From contig NW_019775704.1 of assembly GCF_001039355.2 (NCBI RefSeq), positions 210,984 through 246,165 of the forward strand: a stretch of DNA of 35,182 nt, in the 5' to 3' direction. The position numbers and the translations under genes were made by a program. This document shows positions 1-10,380 of the stretch, piece after piece. The notes beneath the pieces were generated by a model. That model made no database searches. It worked only from the letters and a program-made list of their open reading frames with translations, and was not told where the DNA came from. The stretch's first letter is position 1, and each line of letters begins with the position of its first letter. The stretch comes from Lingula anatina (lineage: Eukaryota > Brachiopoda > Lingulata > Lingulida > Lingulidae).

Positions 1-6
1 TATCAT

Positions 7-33
7 GGGGGGGGGGGGGGGGGGGGGGGGGGG
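7..33. repeat. Poly-G homopolymer
   Basis: An uninterrupted run of 27 G lies at the left edge of the window. Shorter G runs occur near 1922-1933, 7841-7852 and 9291-9299, and a T-rich run at 3490-3524. Such runs are prone to length error in sequencing. Confidence 0.95.
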
Positions 34-2150
34 CACGCCCGATGCTGGACAGATATCACCAACAATTTTTTTTTCAAAATCAGTATTTCGTTATTACGTA
101 TAGGCCTTTCCGAAATAAAAGAAAAAGAGCATGATCAGCAGAGAAACTGTTGGTTAAGCACAGCAGCTGTCTTTGTAGAATGTCAGATAAAAAGCCAACT
201 GACTGAGAGGATTGTAAATTATGGTAATGAACTTCTAGGCTAGTACACAGAAGTTCAAAAAAACCAAAAAGACAAAAGAAAGAGCAAAAAAAAAAAAGAA
301 GAATTATTAATGATTTGTAAAAAGGAAAATTTAGCCAATTTAAAGCTACTGAAGCAATCAAGTACGAGATAATGTGGGATTGCAAAGGTGAAAAAACAGA
401 GTTTACACATTTTTTTCGTCAGAAGCCGTGCATCCGCATCAATTTATACGGAACAACAAAGCCACTGTAAAATGAAAAAAAAAAGTAATTCCGACCGTCA
501 GGAACATTTTGATATTTTCTGCACACGTGCGGGAAAGTAAAAGTTGCACTTCACTGCGCCATGTAGACCTCCCTAAGACGGTATTTTTGTGGGACTTAAC
601 GAATCCAGAATAAACGCTCACCCAGATAGAACCATGTGTTCCCGTCGCACTACACTTATGATGCCAGATTTTAAAGGATACGACAGGTTTTCGCGGAAGA
701 TTAATTACAGCTATTGTTGTCCCGTCCTTTTTCCTTTTTTCCTGTTCTTTCTTTTTTATAACTTTGTCGGCCTGGGAGAGTTTACCCCTGAGCGTCCGCT
801 TTCTATTATTTAATATGATTTGGGCACGAGGTAAGATTTATTTTCATAAAACATCAAAGACCCGAACGTTGTATATGTATGCGGGATTCGTTCCTAATTA
901 ATGGGTTTTGCTGGTTCTCATAATTTAAGTGACATTTTGAAACTATTTTTAAATCTGAGGTCGTCAGGTACACGACAGGCATGTTTTATCATTGGTATTT
1001 ATGCAGGAAAGCGAGCCCCCGTTTGCTTCGTCTACAGTCAGCCCGACCTAATCTCGCATGAATCAGTCGGTTCATTGAGCTACTTACGTAAGTCGTGGCT
1101 CTTACACGATTGCAATAGATAAGAGCTAAAATACTTGTAGCACTCCGTGTTAATTATAAGTCAGTGTCGAATATTGGTCTGAAAGATTTGTCTTATTCAC
1201 CAAAAATGTATAATTATAACAATACCGGACCATAGATATCTTAGTTATGTATGTCGACTGTGAGCTACAACTGGAGATGTTACAGAATCGATGGCCCTGT
1301 GGTAGTTAAACAAATAATTTCCATGCAGCGAACACACCTTTTCGCTTCTCAAAATAGGTATTAAAGCTTTCTTAAGTTGTTTATTATTTTACATGTCAAT
1401 ATTGTTAATAATTTCTACATGTTTCAGAATTCAGATTTTTTAAAAAAAAATTTTTGGATATCAAATTCGATTTTTAACTGCAATTTCGCCCATTTATAAC
1501 CTAACACAAGAGCATCGAAAGGTCAGTTGAATTAGAAAACATGTATGCTATATTTAATTATTTTTTTAAATGTAGTCACCACAGATATTAAATACGAACT
1601 TTCTATACACCGGGATTTAGGAACACTTAAAAAGAAAAATAGGTCCAACACACAATAAAGACCCCAAAAACTCGACATCTTCAAGTGCTGCCTACCGGTT
1701 GCTATTAGCATCATTATAAAACCTCTCAATCTTTTTCTTTTCCTGACACTTTACACACATTTGGTGGACCTTAGTCCTCATAAGCAGAGCGACATTGTGC
1801 TTGTTTACAGGACAAATATAATTTATGTATCTAGGGAGAAACGTGGAATAGTAAACCTTAATTACAGAGTTTTGTTTATCAGATTTTGTGACCCCGCGCA
1901 GGTCAAATGAGCTCTATTTCAGGGGGGGGGGGGTCTTAAGTTCAGGACCACCTCAAGCTAACGAAAGGTCGGTTGTTGATTGACTTATGCCATGGGCATT
2001 GTTTGGATGCGTGCGGGCACATGCATGTGCGCGTGTGACAGTTTTCCATAGTGCGAGAACTGTCTTTTGTGTCTGCTTGAGAATGCGGGTGTTTTTGTGA
2101 CGCGTTTGATTAGACGGGGGTTATATGCCTACATTTTCGCTACAAAAAGC
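34..2150. other. Noncoding stretch, no gene recognised
   Basis: Short ORFs on both strands are AT-rich, show no family motif and have no convincing splice context. I see no gene, RNA gene or clear mobile element here. Confidence 0.5.
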
Positions 2151-2495
2151 ATAGCCAAATTTCAAGGCTGATTAAGGCGGTGTTCGATTGCAAATAATTG
2201 TCATTGTCAGGTGCGGTGGTCACAATAAAAGCCACAATTCATAAAACTGTAGAATAATATTCGTTAAGATACAAATACTCTGAATATCAGAACAGTTGCA
2301 TTTTCTCACCTTAAACGNAATCGCCAAATTTCAAGGCTGATTAAAACGGCGTTAAATTGCAAATAATTATCATTGTCAGGTGCGGTGGTCACAATAAAAG
2401 CCACAGAGCCACAATTAATAAAATTGTAGAATAATATTCGTTAAGATACAAATACTCTGAATATCAGAACAGTTGCATTTTCTCACCTTTAACGT
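2151..2495. repeat. Tandem duplication of about 170 bp
   Basis: Two adjacent copies, about 2151-2318 and 2320-2495, share most of their sequence. Both run from a common CCAAATTTCAAGGCTGATTA start to TCTCACCTTTAACG-like ends. The second copy has a short internal GCCACA duplication. The last few bases recur a third time near 2683-2704. The junction carries an ambiguous base (N at 2318), so copy number may be wrong in the assembly. Confidence 0.85.
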
Positions 2496-4062
2496 GCGTA
2501 AGCCGTCAGCATCAGAATATCGTAATCCTATTTTTGCAATATTCTAGGCAGAGCTGAATCTTACAGTTGAAACCACACTGACTACTGACCATAAGATTCT
2601 GACAGCCAAACTGTCGGGACGCTGCAGCTATATACATGTCTAACTTGGTCTACAATAACCAATAATAAAGTCGTTGACAATATCTCACCTTTAATGTACG
2701 TAGGTTGTCAGCTCCTATGTCAGGAAATGAGAGGTTTCTAGTAGCAGAAAATGACCCACACCATCATTTTCTTTACTATTTATATGCTTTTTTTTCTCCT
2801 GTCATATGTATTAAGGGCATCCTGGAAGCTGGAACGCTAATGAAGACCAGGGAGAACTTAGGCTACCAGGGGGTCTTCACGAAGGCGGCGTCTACCACAC
2901 AACCTACATGTGGTGCAAACCACAGCTTTAAAGTATTTCCATTGTTCATGAAATCAATTAATTTCAATTAAAAATCTACCCAATGAAAGCAACTGGTATT
3001 CCAAATTATGGCGTAATTCACACACTTTATCAAAACGGATATCATATCCATCCACGGAGTGTCTTACTTTTTCTCAAATTGAGCCTCACGATAAACTGAT
3101 AATACCGCAGCAAGGGCACCCCTCTTCGAACTCCTCGCGTCCTTTTATAGAACCTTTAAGGTCGCCACTAATGAGACACGAGGTGTCCGCGCTTAGCACA
3201 GGGGCGGGAATTGTTTAAGTAAATCAATTCTTTAAACTCGCTACTTCCCCTAGTCGTGTCACGTCAGTGAATGTAATGTTTAGCCCATGTTTTACGAGTT
3301 AAGGGAATCCAGGATCACAGCATGATAACACGTCTGCGTGCCTTTTAAATGTACTTTCTTGAATCATATGGTGGCCTCGAGTCCAGTTCAGACGAGTACG
3401 ACTCACGCGTGTTTGGTTAAGGCTTGGCTTGATACTAAATGGAGGATGGGTTTCTTTTTCTTCTCTTTTTTTTAAATTTATAATTTTCTTTTTTTTTCCT
3501 TTTTTTTTTTTTTTTTTTTTTTTTGGGGGGGGGTCCACTTTCATCATCCATCTCAGATAATCGCCCTGGTGGTGCAAAGTCGCGACCAATGCATTCAGAA
3601 CAACGGACCTACTGGTCTTCGGATCAAATATGGAGGCCCACTTAACAACTTGCCGCCTTATCCCCTAATAAACACTGAATAGATTCCCCGCGGGGATTGA
3701 GCAACACACATTCAAGTGAGTCCGCCATATACGATTCGCGGATCTGTTACCACACTGTTGTGATTGCGGCCAAAGTGACCTCGATGGTCCCTCAAACAGC
3801 CTTTTTTGATCCACAATACATTTTATCGGTTGCCTAAGGGTTTGAATACACGTGGGGCTGTTCAAAACAGTCGCAAATATCTAGCAACCAGAGACCATCG
3901 CTAGAAGTGTCATTTTGGAGTGATATTGTCTCACATGTTGCTTGCTCTCCAATAGGTCTTACAGGTGGTAGTAGAATCTCAAGTCAATCGGCATGCTGGT
4001 TGCGTGCCTTTAAGGTTATATTTCATCTGCAATTATTACTAAAATCGAGCTATTGTTATTTG
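2496..4062. other. Noncoding stretch, no gene recognised
   Basis: This holds a low-complexity T/G tract around 3466-3532 and short ORFs whose products are homopolymeric or resemble nothing I know. No splice-supported coding segment is visible. Confidence 0.45.
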
Positions 4063-4220
4063 GTCTTCAACAGCCACTAAGTTTAACTCCATCGCAACCA
4101 CTGGATATTGACTTGTCACTGTGTTATTGATGTTTCCGCAGGAAACTAATTCGAACACTGGCCAGTGTTCGCATCAGGTTCCTGGTTGCGATGGAATTAA
4201 ACTTGGTGGCTGTTGAAGAC
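4063..4220. repeat. Fold-back inverted repeat with central palindrome
   Basis: The arms are 4063-4100 and 4183-4220, about 38 bp each with only two or three mismatches. Inside the loop is a perfect 18-bp palindrome, GAACACTGGCCAGTGTTC, at 4153-4170. The right arm is followed 145 bp later by a separate hairpin (4365-4402). The layout resembles a small fold-back transposon, but I found no target-site duplication. Confidence 0.75.
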
Positions 4221-4364
4221 CCCGCAAGGTTGCCAATGGCAAAGGACAATTTTAGACTGATGATACCAATTAGAGTGGTCGTACTAAGAAACCAAATAGA
4301 GCTATGTGCAGCAGTTTTGCAGCTACTATAGGATAACTTTTGAGAGCCGATTGTCATGTGGAAT

Positions 4365-4402
4365 CACGCCACGCTCCGTGATTATTATTGGAGCGTGACG
4401 TG
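4365..4402. repeat. Short stem-loop
   Basis: CACGCCACGCTCC at 4365-4377 pairs with GGAGCGTGACGTG at 4390-4402, with one mismatch. This gives a 12-13 bp stem around a 12-base AT-rich loop. Confidence 0.7.
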
Positions 4403-4559
4403 AGACACGTTAGATCTTTTTACACCGTTATGATACTTCTGGTGAAAGCAATAGTTGTTTTTTGAACACTTTTTATATACTTGAGAATCCCTAGGCTACC
4501 GTTGGGGAGTGATAGAGGGCATGACAGAGGGAGAGAGAAAGAAAGAGCGACAGAAACAG

Positions 4560-4566
4560 ACACACA

Positions 4567-4616
<50 letters not shown>

Positions 4617-4632
4617 GAGAGAGAGAGAGAGA
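4560..4632. repeat. Compound (CA)n(GA)n microsatellite
   Basis: Roughly twelve CA units run directly into more than twenty GA units with one interruption. The open frame across it is a low-complexity artefact. Confidence 0.95.
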
Positions 4633-6588
4633 TTTTGTATGTCAGATAATAATCCAGGATAACAAAATCATCCCTGGTTACTTAACTCTCTCTGTGTTGG
4701 GAGGTGAACCTCATTCACATTCCTGGTCTAACGGCAAAAGGCACATTGCCAGTCTAAGAACGTTCTCGTCTGATCACACCTTCCGTAAAACCATTAAGCA
4801 AAGAGAAATTTCATTAATTGTAATTGAACGCAATTCAGTTTGTGAAACTGATTTTTGATAAATGACTCAAAGACCCCTGTCGGTGTTGGAACGCAAAAGG
4901 ATTTATTGCGTTCTGTCAATGTATGTTAAGACCTATTCGATTGTTTAATGGCATAATTGACGTAATAAAACGGTGCAGTGGGAATAGAAATAGTAACAGT
5001 TCAGACGGAAGTAGACGTGAGTATTGAAGCGATGTTTTATGTAGAAACACTAAGTGAAAAATGCAGTAGCTTATTCTACGATATCCACGTGTTGCTAGAT
5101 AGGGAGTTTTATGTTAGACTGTCCTTGAAATAGGTGCTTCTTAGCTGTGTCATACTGTTCAAAAGTTCACCGACGAGACGCTTGTCTTTTCCCCTTTTTT
5201 TTTTATGCCAGCTTTTCCACAAAAGCCCTTTATTTTTCTGAATAAAGTTACAGATAAATTACTATGAGTAAAACTAATTGGCATGGGTAGGAAACGCCAA
5301 AATATAATGATATTAGACAGATTGTTATGTAATGATACATGTATGTTCTCATTTTTTGTATTTGTCTATCGATTACACTAAAGATTACACGCCAGAAACG
5401 CCAAATCTTTATTTAGATTTTCGGATATATTGTTTTAGTTAAACACTACTTTTGGATTGAAAAAAAAGCAAACGTGTTCTCTTAACCCCATACTCACCTT
5501 TATCAATTTTTTTACTCAGTACCTTTGACTTTCATTCACATTTCATTCAGCGAAAGATTACTACTAATTTCTCACAGCAGTTTCGGAAACATTACTTCTG
5601 CTTCAATTTATCCTGGACATGATACTGTATCCTAAAAACTGCAGCGTGACCTTTTAGTCGTCTGCTTCTTTACGTTAATGCACTCATTCTAGAACTTAAA
5701 GTCACAAAACCTTTTACCTTTTTGCATGATGGGCGTTCAATGTTTTTCTCAGAAGACCAGAGGCAAAGTGAAAAGAAAAGATACGCTGGTATGTTTCTTA
5801 AAATTGACGAAATGGACGCACTATTGGCATATTTGTAACACTGGAATGCCCGGAGCAATTTCCTCCATTACAATTAAGATTCGCCAAAAGCAGATGACGC
5901 TCGCTGTGGAAATGCGTAGAAAAATATTAACCAAACCACAGTAAGTAGAAATAATAACTTCCCAAGGACAATTGGCTTTCTTTGTTAAATTCACCCCTCT
6001 TTGCATCTCCACTCGCATGGCTCTGTGAGTTTGACATACATGTAGATTGAAAATATCAAACAAAAATAGAATAAAAGACCGATTAATTCAAAAACATGTC
6101 TACCATATAAGTAAAATGATACCATTGTGCACAAATACAATTCCCCATGCAGACAACTAAAGCTACCGCGTTATTTGAAATAACAGAGGAAATTAACTTG
6201 ACTTAATTGTAACACTTTTACGCTTTGATGAAATGACCAATTTTTTGGTGCCATTTACATTTGATGGATTATAATAAACTATACACAATAGGAACCCTCG
6301 TATTTGATAAGACTTCAATCAGATTGCAATAAACCAATCGCCTACGGCATTATTGCGTTGGATTCTTATGCAGTATTGGCCTTTTAACTCCGTAACATTT
6401 CATCTTTACATTAAGACCTATCCTTTCCATCTGTGTCGAGGCCAAATGGCAGCTTTATTATCCAGGGTGTGAAGGGTCGCGCCCTATTCCCCTGCTTTAG
6501 TGCAAAAGCATTAAATTGCTCTACCATAAATAAGATGATGATTGGTTGGCGGTAATCTATAACGTAATGTTTTTATGAATACTGGTAC

Positions 6589-6590
<2 letters not shown>
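4633..6590. other. Noncoding stretch, no gene recognised
   Basis: AT-rich DNA with only short unrelated ORFs. No splice-linked exon chain, RNA gene or inverted-repeat element is evident. Confidence 0.45.
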
Positions 6591-6630
<40 letters not shown>

Positions 6631-6659
6631 CACCTAGGTCTAAAATATAATCGGCGTAT

Positions 6660-6702
<43 letters not shown>
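6591..6702. repeat. Inverted (GA)n / (CT)n microsatellites
   Basis: A GA tract (6591-6628) is followed after 33 bp by a CT tract (6662-6702). The two are fully complementary and could form a long hairpin of more than 35 bp. Confidence 0.95.
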
Positions 6703-6705
<3 letters not shown>

Positions 6706-7826
6706 TTGCAATAGTTGATGGCAGACAGCAAAGGTAGAGTAAATTAATACCGTGCGTCTAATTGATGACGTACACGTAAGCCGGTATCCAGAGCTCAAGG
6801 ATATATAACTACATTTCACACAGCTCAAGGCACAATGTTTTAACATTTCATTTAAAATTGACCACACTTACTACGTTCACTGTGATGCTATCGAGCTTTA
6901 CTGGTAAACTAGATAAATACCATGTCAGTTGAGCTGTTCTAAGACAACTGACCAGAAAGTATGGCCTACACTTTTATGACACGTGTTTCAAAATACCTTT
7001 GCTGTAACCACAATAAATCCTAATTGCATATGAAAATTTACAAATAAAAAAAGATCCAACCTTTAACCCAGATAATACCACGTACTTTGTAATCCTAATT
7101 TTACATACGTCAATTCCTCAGTGCTTTGTAAGGTGAATTTAAATTCACGCGTAAAAGTTTTTTTTTCAGAAAAAAAACGAATCAGTAAACATGCATATGA
7201 TGTGGACAACAGCAAAACAATTTAAGATCCTATTGTCAATAACTGCCATGAACTTGATAGTCTCCACTTCGCCGCAAAAATGTCCACTCAAGTGGATATC
7301 CACTAGTGGTCTGTCAGGTACACATGCACAGGTATATGAAAGACCCCAATCTATAAATATATACACTTAAGTCAGGTTCCCTGTCTATGATGATCTTAAT
7401 TACCAAGCCTACATATACATGGTCACATGGGCGCATCTTACCCTATCAAGAGCAGTGTAACAGCACTCTCATGGTAAATCCTAGCCAACTAAGCCAGGGA
7501 ATTGACTTTAGTTTGGTACCAGTGCCCGTCTGCCCATGTGGATCCAGAGTCCCTCATTCTTGTGACATCAACGGCCAAACTCGATCCGTCGTCCTTCATC
7601 TGTATTGGTGGAACTGGTGTTTCTCTGTTGTGACTTGAATGCGGTAGTTGCGCCGGCAAATTATAGAATACTGTTTTGAATTTTACAGTACGAATCGCTG
7701 AGGTATATGCTATGCAAACGAGAGCGAAGAGCGAGTGGATGCCCCATACATAGTCTGACCTAGAATTTTAACAGAGGGGGTAAGGCTAAAAAAAGACCCT
7801 TTTATACCTTTTTATGATAAGATTTT
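6703..7826. other. Noncoding stretch with one ambiguous coding-like patch
   Basis: Both strands are open for about 200 bases around 7450-7670. On the minus strand an uninterrupted frame ends in TAG near 7490. It lacks a recognisable domain or a matching splice partner, so I do not call a gene. Confidence 0.3.
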
Positions 7827-8339
7827 TTGAATGCAGGGGGTGGGGGGGGGGGGCGAAGACGAAGTGATGCTTTTATTCTGTCTCATGAAGTGGATACAAC
7901 TATTATGGCGCAAAAAGATTGGAATGACGAATACCAGTATATTAAGAAAGAACAAATTATTAAACTTAATGTAGAATTGAAATGCATCTGCAACTTAGAT
8001 TGTAACGAAGGACACGACACAATGTCTGATGATCGCTCTACAGGTACTCAAGGTACATGTAATATGACCTGCATTACTAGTTTAATCTGCAAATGCGGTA
8101 GCTGTGACGACAAACAGTCGATTTTGAATTTTATCACGATATCTCAGCCAATCGTGTGTCTTAACTGCATGCGAAGGTGGTTTCACTCACACCGTGCTAA
8201 ATTCTTCTATACAGACTTATCTACATGTATTACTGGAAGTTCATGGATTACATGTCTCTTAATAGAGGTTGTCCGGGTTCTCAACGAGAAGACCACATTT
8301 CCCCGTGATTTTACGAGATCTGCCTTGAGGTGGGGTTAA
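7827..8339 (+). CDS. Unrecognised cysteine-rich ORF, doubtful
   Basis: A 170-codon open frame whose ATG lies just before a poly-G tract that encodes a glycine/arginine run. The middle, about residues 50-120, contains at least eleven cysteines, several in C-x-C or C-x2-C spacing. No signal peptide, transmembrane segment or family signature is visible. It is the longest ORF in the first 10 kb, but composition and isolation give little support. It may be a chance ORF or part of an unrecognised exon. No function is proposed. Confidence 0.15.
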   Translation: MNAGGGGGGRRRSDAFILSHEVDTTIMAQKDWNDEYQYIKKEQIIKLNVELKCICNLDCNEGHDTMSDDRSTGTQGTCNMTCITSLICKCGSCDDKQSILNFITISQPIVCLNCMRRWFHSHRAKFFYTDLSTCITGSSWITCLLIEVVRVLNEKTTFPRDFTRSALRWG

Positions 8340-9264
8340 AATATGGAGACCACAAGGAAGTAGAGCAGCGATTTCTTTACTTGAAAAATAGCTGAACTTC
8401 CAAAATTTTTGAGCTACAGGCTTGTTATTTTTTCACTTTATAAAGAAAAAGTATTGATATAATATGTACGTACAACTGACGTCAGATTCATTTGCAACCT
8501 TTTTGTCACTTTATGGGAGTGGCATGACTGTTTTGCTTTCAATGAGATCAATGTTGAAAGTAGATCCATGTACATTCTACAAGCATTGGACATTTGTAAA
8601 TAAAGTAATCCAGTGCTGTCAAGGGCTTAATTGCTTCATTTTTAGGTTATCATAATTACTAAATTTAAATTTTGAACAACAAAAGCTTCAAAACTGCAAC
8701 TTATTTTTCTTTATAAATGTTTTACTATTAAACTTTATTTTTAAAGAAGTAAAATAAAATCATTTGACATTTCATTTACTGATGGATTGCATATCAGAAC
8801 ATTAGACTTGCCTGCATCTTGGTTTTAATTTCACTAAATTTATAGTAACGAGTCCAAAAAGCTCAAATTTGATCACAAAGTTAATTTTCTTTATTTATTT
8901 ACTTATGAAAATGATGCTATAGAAACTAGTGGATTGCATTCACAAAATGTAACTTTTATTGTGATCAGATCTGACTTAAATGACAGGAAAGATGGCAAAA
9001 GAAAGTATTAAAATGGACAACAAATAAGTTGAAATGTTCACAGAATCATTGCATTTTATTGACAGTTATACACAAATACAACAAATAAACACAACATCAA
9101 AGGCGAACTTGTATTTGTGATCCGAGTAAATGATATGAAAAACAGGTGTCATATAGTTATTAAAAAAGTCACTACAGTAACATAAAAATGATACTAGCAA
9201 GAAAAATTATTTTCTTCATTAAATTACTAGTGCAGTACAATACATAGGCATATATATATATAAA
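8340..9264. other. AT-rich noncoding stretch
   Basis: Strongly AT-rich DNA with no coding frame of note and no repeat structure beyond a short TA run near 9250. Confidence 0.5.
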
Positions 9265-9450
9265 GTTACCAGGACCGTAGCCGGGGGTGGGGGGGGGGGA
9301 GTTTGGGGGGTTCGAAAGAACCACCCTTTTTGCTGGGAAAAGATCCACTCTGGGTACAATTTGATCTATGTACTAGTGGATTTTATGGTAAAAGGTCCAC
9401 TTTTTCAGAAAACGACCCCCCTCTAAAATTGCTGGCTACGGGCCTGGTTA
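9265..9450. mobile_element. Short inverted-repeat element (MITE)
   Basis: The ends are inverted copies: GTTACCAGGACCGTAGCC on the left (from about 9265) and GGCTACGGGCCTGGTTA on the right (to 9450). The interior is about 150 bp with a G-run near the left end and no ORF. A similar left end, CAGGGCCGTAGCC, recurs at about 15306, so this is a dispersed family. The target-site duplication is unclear. Confidence 0.7.
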
Positions 9451-10380
9451 TCGTAAAAGACTATTAATCACAAGTACTAGGGCTGTAATTACGTTAATAA
9501 ACCATGGTGTCCTGTAAACTACACACACAAAACTTACTTATTAATATGTCACTCGACCGTTGATGATACGGTCTATACGGTGATGCCATGAAGCCAGTGA
9601 CGTGTCGGGTGCTAGTTGTCTGTAGTTGGTCCCTTTCTTCCTACAAAATACTGCGACCTGATCTGTACTTTAAATATGTCGGCACTTAGTCCAAGCCCAA
9701 CTACTTCTCTTTCTTTACTTCACTTCTCTCGCCAGTCGTGTCTGTCATCCATGGTCATTTTCCTGGTTTTCTCGGTTAGGTTTTACTGCAATGCACCCTA
9801 CGACACAACATTAGCAATTCGCCATTGCGTTGCTCTATCTCAAATTACATGACAACGCCAAAATTTACTCAATGCAATCCTATAACATAGACTTGTGCAC
9901 AACCGCGACAGAAGTTTCAATGGCAGATTTTAACCCCACCTCTCGTGAAATCTCGCTCCAATCCAGGTCTCGTTTGACGTCATCTGCTGCGCAGATGTTC
10001 AAAAAAGGCTATCTCGGATGTTCCCTATTGTCAAGGTTCTTAAAATTAAGAAGCCCTGCTATTGTTGATTTGCTTGTGCTGAAGAGTGATACTCAATACA
10101 TCAACAAAACTATTCGTTCGATCATAAATGCAATCAATAATCAAACTCTTATCGATGTTTGGCAATCTCATTTTATTCAAACTACCAACGTGGCATTTTT
10201 AGAAAACACCATCAAAATCACTGGTATATACATGTATATTCATAACATGTGTAAAGCCGTTACCAAAGTACCCTGTTTTTTTTCAAAGTCTGTTGCATAC
10301 TACATATACCCTCTATTACCTAAGGGCAAGCAGGGTAAAGTCAGTGCTCTAAACTTCAGGGTGTCTGTAATGGGGTCAGT
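9451..10380. other. Region downstream of the LPMO gene
   Basis: This lies 3' of the minus-strand LPMO gene. An AATAAA on the minus strand (plus-strand TTTATT at about 10172-10177), roughly 205 nt past the stop, could be its poly(A) signal. A 191-codon plus-strand frame (9830-10405) overlaps the end of the LPMO gene. It has no recognisable domain and I regard it as chance. Confidence 0.4.

Noticed and set aside
3299-3589. Lysine-rich minus-strand ORF
   Set aside because: The product is mainly translation of an A/T homopolymer tract.
4481-4858. 125-codon ORF rich in Thr-His and Arg-Glu
   Set aside because: It is made by the CA and GA microsatellites and has no other support.
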